Source: JBAZTA01 sp964588175
GTDB taxonomy: Bacteria; Omnitrophota; Gorgyraeia; Gygaellales; Profunditerraquicolaceae
NCBI GenBank assembly: GCA_964588175.1
Contig: CAZPNW010000031.1
Location: forward strand, 1 to 16,561
Length of the DNA: 16,561 nucleotides
Direction: 5' to 3'
In this document: in pieces, positions 8,701 through 14,700 of the stretch
How the letters are laid out: every line of letters starts with the position of its first letter
How positions within the stretch are numbered: position 1 is the first letter of the stretch
Notes under the pieces: generated by a model
Told to the model about the DNA's origin: nothing
What the model saw: only the letters and a program-made list of their open reading frames with translations
The model's database searches: none
Made by a program: the position numbers and the translations under genes

Positions 8701-11700
8701 GATCTTATTAATATATTCTTTCTCGAGGGCATAGAGATGTTCGTGCGCCCCTTCGGCATCGGGGAAGCAGGTTAAGTCATAATCCAAGTGAATGTTTTTT
8801 ATCCGGCCGGCAGATAAAATATCCGAGGCATTCCTCAATTCCTGCCTGCGGATGGACGCGCCGGTCAAACCTTCTTCTTGCTGCGCTTGGCTCAAGACTA
8901 CGCCGCGCTCACCGCTGCTGTAAACCACATTCGTAATGTCGATATCTTTTTGAGCTAACCGCACGGCTAATCCACCCGCCGCAATCTCGATATCATCAGG
9001 ATGCGGAGAATAAAACCTAAAACACGTATTGCGATCTATTCTGACAGGGACAAATCCAACAGGCGATTGTTCATTCTCAAATGCTAACGCATACCGCTCT
9101 AAAAGATCTATCGGCAAAACCTTGCCTTTTTCTATACGCGTTACACTAAAAGCGTGAGCGTGTGAATCGTTGCCCTGCGAAAAGCCGTAATAACCGGCTA
9201 AAGCGCCCGTATGACGCATGATATCCCGGGTAAAGCTTTTGTAATCCCGGCGTTCCTGCTGAGACTTATGCGCGCCGACAGCTTCCACCACTCTCTCGGC
9301 AGTTTCGTCATCAAAAGTAAAAACGAGATTAAACTCAGGAGGTAAATCCAGAGAAGCATAATAAAACGCCATCAACTCAAGAGGCTGCACCGATGAATAC
9401 CGACGTATCAGGTTTCTGGATTCCGGACAATTCGGTGCCAGAATAATCTCAGGTTCATAATCTCCTATCACCCGCTCTAAAGGAAGCGCTTCATAAGAAA
9501 AAACCATGACCTCGTTTTCTTTCCGAAGGGCGCTGACAAAATTTCCCGCAAAAGCAAAATGATCGCCTTTTGAACTCTCCAGAACCGCTATCTTTTTGCC
9601 GTAAGGGATAGTATAATTACCCATACTGTCCGTCAAACGGACCTTGGTAAGAAAAATATTCCCTTCTTGAGGATATACGGGATTATGGACAAGTCGATAT
9701 TTCTGAACATCATAGGTAACAGGCACGACCCTTAAGAGATCATCAAAGAGATCCACCAATACTTCAACAAAAGCATCACCTGCTTTATGCAATGCTCCCC
9801 AGGCTGGCAGGCCTGGATGGCGCTTGAGCCACTTTCGCGGATAACCGCACATAAGACCAAGCAGTTCGATCAAAGCATTAAAATCTTGCATATAGTCCCG
9901 GCGCAGGTTCTCGGGTAGTTCCTTAACCGCTTCAGTATCCTGATTTTGCTCCAGGCAGGTACGGGCGATACCGGCAACCACAAGGTGTATCCGGTTCATG
10001 TGCCCACCGGAGTTCAGGGAAAACACAGGGGTAAAATTCTCTACGATCCTCCAATGCAGGCCAGGTTCCATGGTTACCGGAAAGTTACCTGAAAGCGGGA
10101 ATTGCCGGAGCAATAAATCTTCAAAGACCTCGGCATTGACCCTGATCTGCACTTCGCGGTATTTTGGAAAGAATTTTACCGCCAAAGACGGCTCATCCTG
10201 ATATCGCGAGAGCTGCCGGCGCTCCTGCACATCCTTTTCCCAGAAGAATAACGGGATCTGCGGGCCGTATAAGAGTAAGGTCTCTTTTTTAGCTTTATCG
10301 ACCAAAAGGGTAAGACGTAAGGTCAAGGGATCCTCGTAAAGCTTCAGCACAACCAATTCTTCCAGCGCATAAATAGAGATACGCCCTGCGTCCCAGTAAT
10401 ACTGCCCCATTCTATCTTTGCCCCATTCAAAATCCGGATTTTCGTTATTCGTTTCCCCAAGCGCGCTTGAGCTGGATTTTTTCTGAGAAGCGCCTTTCTT
10501 TTTCCCATTCTTGCGGCCTGCTGTTGCGGCGCCTTTTTTCTCCTGAGAAACTCTATCTTTCTTTTCTTTACGCGCATCTTTTTCCTTACCGCGCGAAAAA
10601 ACTTTTCTGGCGGATTTACCGGGGAATAAAATCAGGCTTGCCAAAAACATGGCTGCAGTAGCATAAAAAGGCATCACAGCGATAAACCCGAATAAAACAG
10701 CTGTTTCGGTAATTATATTACTAATAGCATGCAGGATAATAATAACCCATATCGATCTTGTCCTGACATAGACTGACGCATATACTATCCCGGATAGAAA
10801 CTGCTTAACAGGTATAAACCGTATCCCGGCAAAAAATGGCAGGATCAAATGATAGACGGCGAAAAGGGCCGCGCTGAGGAAAATACTCTTTCCGACACTT
10901 ACCTTATACCGATCAACCAATAAACCTTTAAATATAACTCTTCTGAATAAGATCTCCTCAGCAACAGGAGCAATAATGATATTAGATACCAGCGATATTA
11001 TATAAATAGTAAGCCCGCTTCCAAAGAAAGCGGAAATTACTATAGCAGCGGCATTAACCACAGTAAGCAGAAGAGTAGCAATAAACAAGGTAGATGTTTT
11101 TAGAGAGGTTATTCTTTGTTTAAGCGCTGAGGAAGAAGAACTTTGCATATATTCGCCATATATTTTCGACTCTGAGCATATTTTCTGAACAACCAGTTCC
11201 CCAAATGGATTATCTGTTAAATGATACACGCTGACCGCGACTTCCGGGGCAACACATGCGGGAGAATAGTGAACTGTACAAAACCCTCCCGGAGAAAGCA
11301 TGTCTCTTAAAATATCCCGCTCCACGGGCATATGTGCCTCATACGAAAAGCAATCGATCATTTGATTAAGCAGAATAAAATCAAAACTCCCCAAGAGCTT
11401 ACGGACCTGCGCTTCTAAAAAATTTGCCGTTTGAAAACTCACCATTGCTTTCAAACGGCTATTTATCAGATACGATCCGGTTTCTGCGTCCAAGGTAAAA
11501 TACTTATTTACTGTTTCCTCGGGAAGCGCCTCGATATTATTTCGCCTAAAACGCCCGGCGTGCGCGATTTCAACCGCAAAACGGTTAATTCCAACGCCTG
11601 TGATCTCAACAGGACGCCCTTTTGTATCCCATCCGCTTTCTAATAATTCCATGGCTAACGTATACGCATCAGCACCTTCTTCGCAGCCCAAACAGAGCAT

Positions 11701-14700
11701 GCGCAATGGCTCGCCCTGCGGGCGTATACGGTCCAGCTCAGGAAGGATGACCCGGCTCATGAACTGATATACCAGTTTGTCCTCAAAAGACGCGCCGCCG
11801 GAGATCATCACCGCGTTCAAATAAACCTGCACACAATCGGTTTTATCCCACATATCTTTGGCTAAGCGCTCAAAATCAGCCGCGCTTTTGAGATCGAATA
11901 ATCCTGCCAGAGACTCATCATATAAAACAGAACAACTGGTATAGATAGGAAATTGCTTTCTGAATATATTCTCAATGAGTTTTGTATAATATCTTTTTTG
12001 TATTTGTTCACTCACGTTTTTGCTTATCAAGGAGGCCCTTATCAGGTCAGACGGATACAATCCAAAGCGCGCCGCGATATCTAACAGATGTTCAGGGAAT
12101 ACCCATGCGCCCTTGCCTTGCTCGATCAAACGCTCCATATCTTTGCTTACGTACCGGATATAATCATCTTTCCCAACGCCTAATTCCAAGGGCGCAAGCA
12201 TCGCTGGCGGGGAGAGGGCTTGTATCGCCTCTGCCAAAAGCCGGGATTCTTCCTTAGTAGCATCCCAGCTAACCCGGCTTTGCTGCAGTACCAATTTAAT
12301 ATCGATATCTTTACCAAACTGCCCATAAAGCCTCCCCAAAGGATCTTTGACCAAAATAACTTTTTTGTCACCCAGGAAGATTTCCCGGGCCTCCACGGAT
12401 TCATGCGTTCTAAGCGCGAAATAGTTAAACAACTTATCCTGCCTCAGGAATATAGCCTTCCCTTCTTCCTGAAGCCTGTATAACGCGATCACCTCATCCT
12501 TATCCCGATTATTTTCCTCTACGCGGGAAGTAATAAAAGTAGCTCGCGCGTACGCAAGATCCCCCATAAATGTATAAAGCAGGAAATAATATTCAAGGTT
12601 CGTGCGGTTAAAAATCCGGTCCTTAATCACATATTCCCATTCAATACGATCTAAAACATGATCGATCGTGCACGAACTCAAATAAAGGCGGATCATGGTC
12701 TGCGGATCGGTTAAGCAAAACTTCACCAGTTCATCAGAGGCATCTTTATGGACCTGTTCTATTTTCCAGGGGGAAGAATCGCCACGGCAATATTTTTCAA
12801 AGAACCATCCCCACCAGTCGATCCGCTGCCTGCCTGCCAGGCCTTCCTGCGTCCGAGAGTCAAATGCGGGATTTAGCAGCAAATACTGCATCAACTTAAC
12901 CGTATCATCACCGGCATCAACAACCCTATTATTAACAACTAACTCTTGACGCTCATTACCATTGATCGCCCATACCTGTAATCCCTGCGCAGCGAGCTGC
13001 AATTCAAACTGAACAGAACGCAACGACGGGTCTCGATGATCATCTTTACGCATTAAGACCGACACCTGCCTGCCGATAGGCTGTTCTCTGCGGCTATCCT
13101 TGATAAGAGAGCCGTAAAAACCAAAGTTATAGAAATTAAGGATAGAATCGATGAACCTGCCTTCTCCGCTGACCTGCGCGCTCTTTGCTCTCTCTTTAAC
13201 ATAAAGAGGAGTTTCCCCTAAAGCCAGGTCAAATACCGACAATTCCGGCTCATGAAGATCGAACAGGAAAAAGACAGGCAGGGAAAGCTCAAAATGGTTC
13301 CCATGCACCAGGGCATTATGTAAAAGGTCCCGCAAAGCAAAATGTATTTCCCCGTAGTTAAACCCGTCGCCACAGCAAGACCTATTCTTGGATCGGCCGG
13401 TAGGAGTAAAATTCAATTGCCGCGCGAATTCAGCGTCGATCAATTGAGCGAATGTATCAAATTGGCTCACCCTGTTGCAGATAAGCTCAAGAGCATGCCC
13501 CTGCTTTATAGCGGGAACGATTTTATTGACCGCCTCCCGGGCATCGTAAAAAGAATCCGGATAGCCGGTAAAATCTAATTTAATTATTTCTTTGCCTGTT
13601 TTATTTCTTATGTGGTCACGAAGAAGGCCTATCGTATCAGTATCGAACGACGCAGAAGATATTTCTTGCCGCTTACAAACTGGTAGCAGCTCTTCCTCTG
13701 CCCAATCATCCAGGTCAGGCGGGTCGCGGACCTCATCCCACCGCGCGTAAAGCTTTTTAAGAGAAGCAGCACAAGCATCCTCTGTTGCGGCTAAACCTTC
13801 ACCAAATATCTTATCCCAGTCAAAATCTTCATCATCGTGGCGTTCAATATAATAATCATCTAAGGCAAATTGTGTGAGGCGGCTTGAGTACCTACGCTGT
13901 TTCCTGTTGACTTGATCTTTGGTCAGCACGCTCAGGCCATTGCCGCTGGGAGCGCCTAAAGCGCGGGCATACCGGATCTTTGCTTCATTTAATTCACGCC
14001 GGGGCCTCACAGGAGACGAGCTCGCCTGCGGAAGGATCACATCATCATTACCAAGACCCGGCGGAGACCGCGCGAAAAGCAAGCTTTCCTGAAGAGCAGA
14101 AGATGATCTGCCCAACGGGTAAATATTCTTGTTGACCTGATACAAGAACCAGGGAAAAGCGAAATCCGAAACCCGCAATCCCGTTTGAGGATAAATACTC
14201 TTAAATTCTGCCCCTCGAGCCGTGAGATATTCTCTTACTTTTCCTGTTTCATGACAGCTTATAGCATCATAAAACAAGAAGCCGCCGGCTTTTAAGATCC
14301 GGTAAATTTCCTTGAATAATTCCAGCTTGTTCTGATACGACTCGACAGTCAAAGTAATACCGGTGACCATCACGAAATCAACTGAGTTATCCGCTAACCC
14401 GGTACCTTCAAACTTAAACCGGCAATCCTTTATCGAAAACCGTATCCTGTTTCCCGCATCACCCACCGTAAGGATTTCCGGCAGTCGATCTATGCGGTAA
14501 CGGATATTACCCGCGCAGGCATCAAACATGTACACGCGAGCATGAGGGAACTCCGCTGCTAAAGCCAGGCCTTCTTCACAGGTCCCGGCACCAATATCAG
14601 CGATAACAAATTGCCTGCCCTCCCATCGCTTCATAACATCTTTAAAAACATCCTGTTCGGCGAAATTGGCTTTTCTCTCCTGGGTCAATAATTCATCGGT

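Noticed and set aside
10477..10620. Lysine-rich tract as a nucleic-acid-binding domain
   Set aside because: It has no fold or known motif and sits right after a membrane helix, where a basic cytoplasmic tail or linker is the simpler reading.
12766..12777. SSPW in the unassigned region as a tag
   Set aside because: It lacks the alanine before and the valine after, and it is not at a visible domain boundary.
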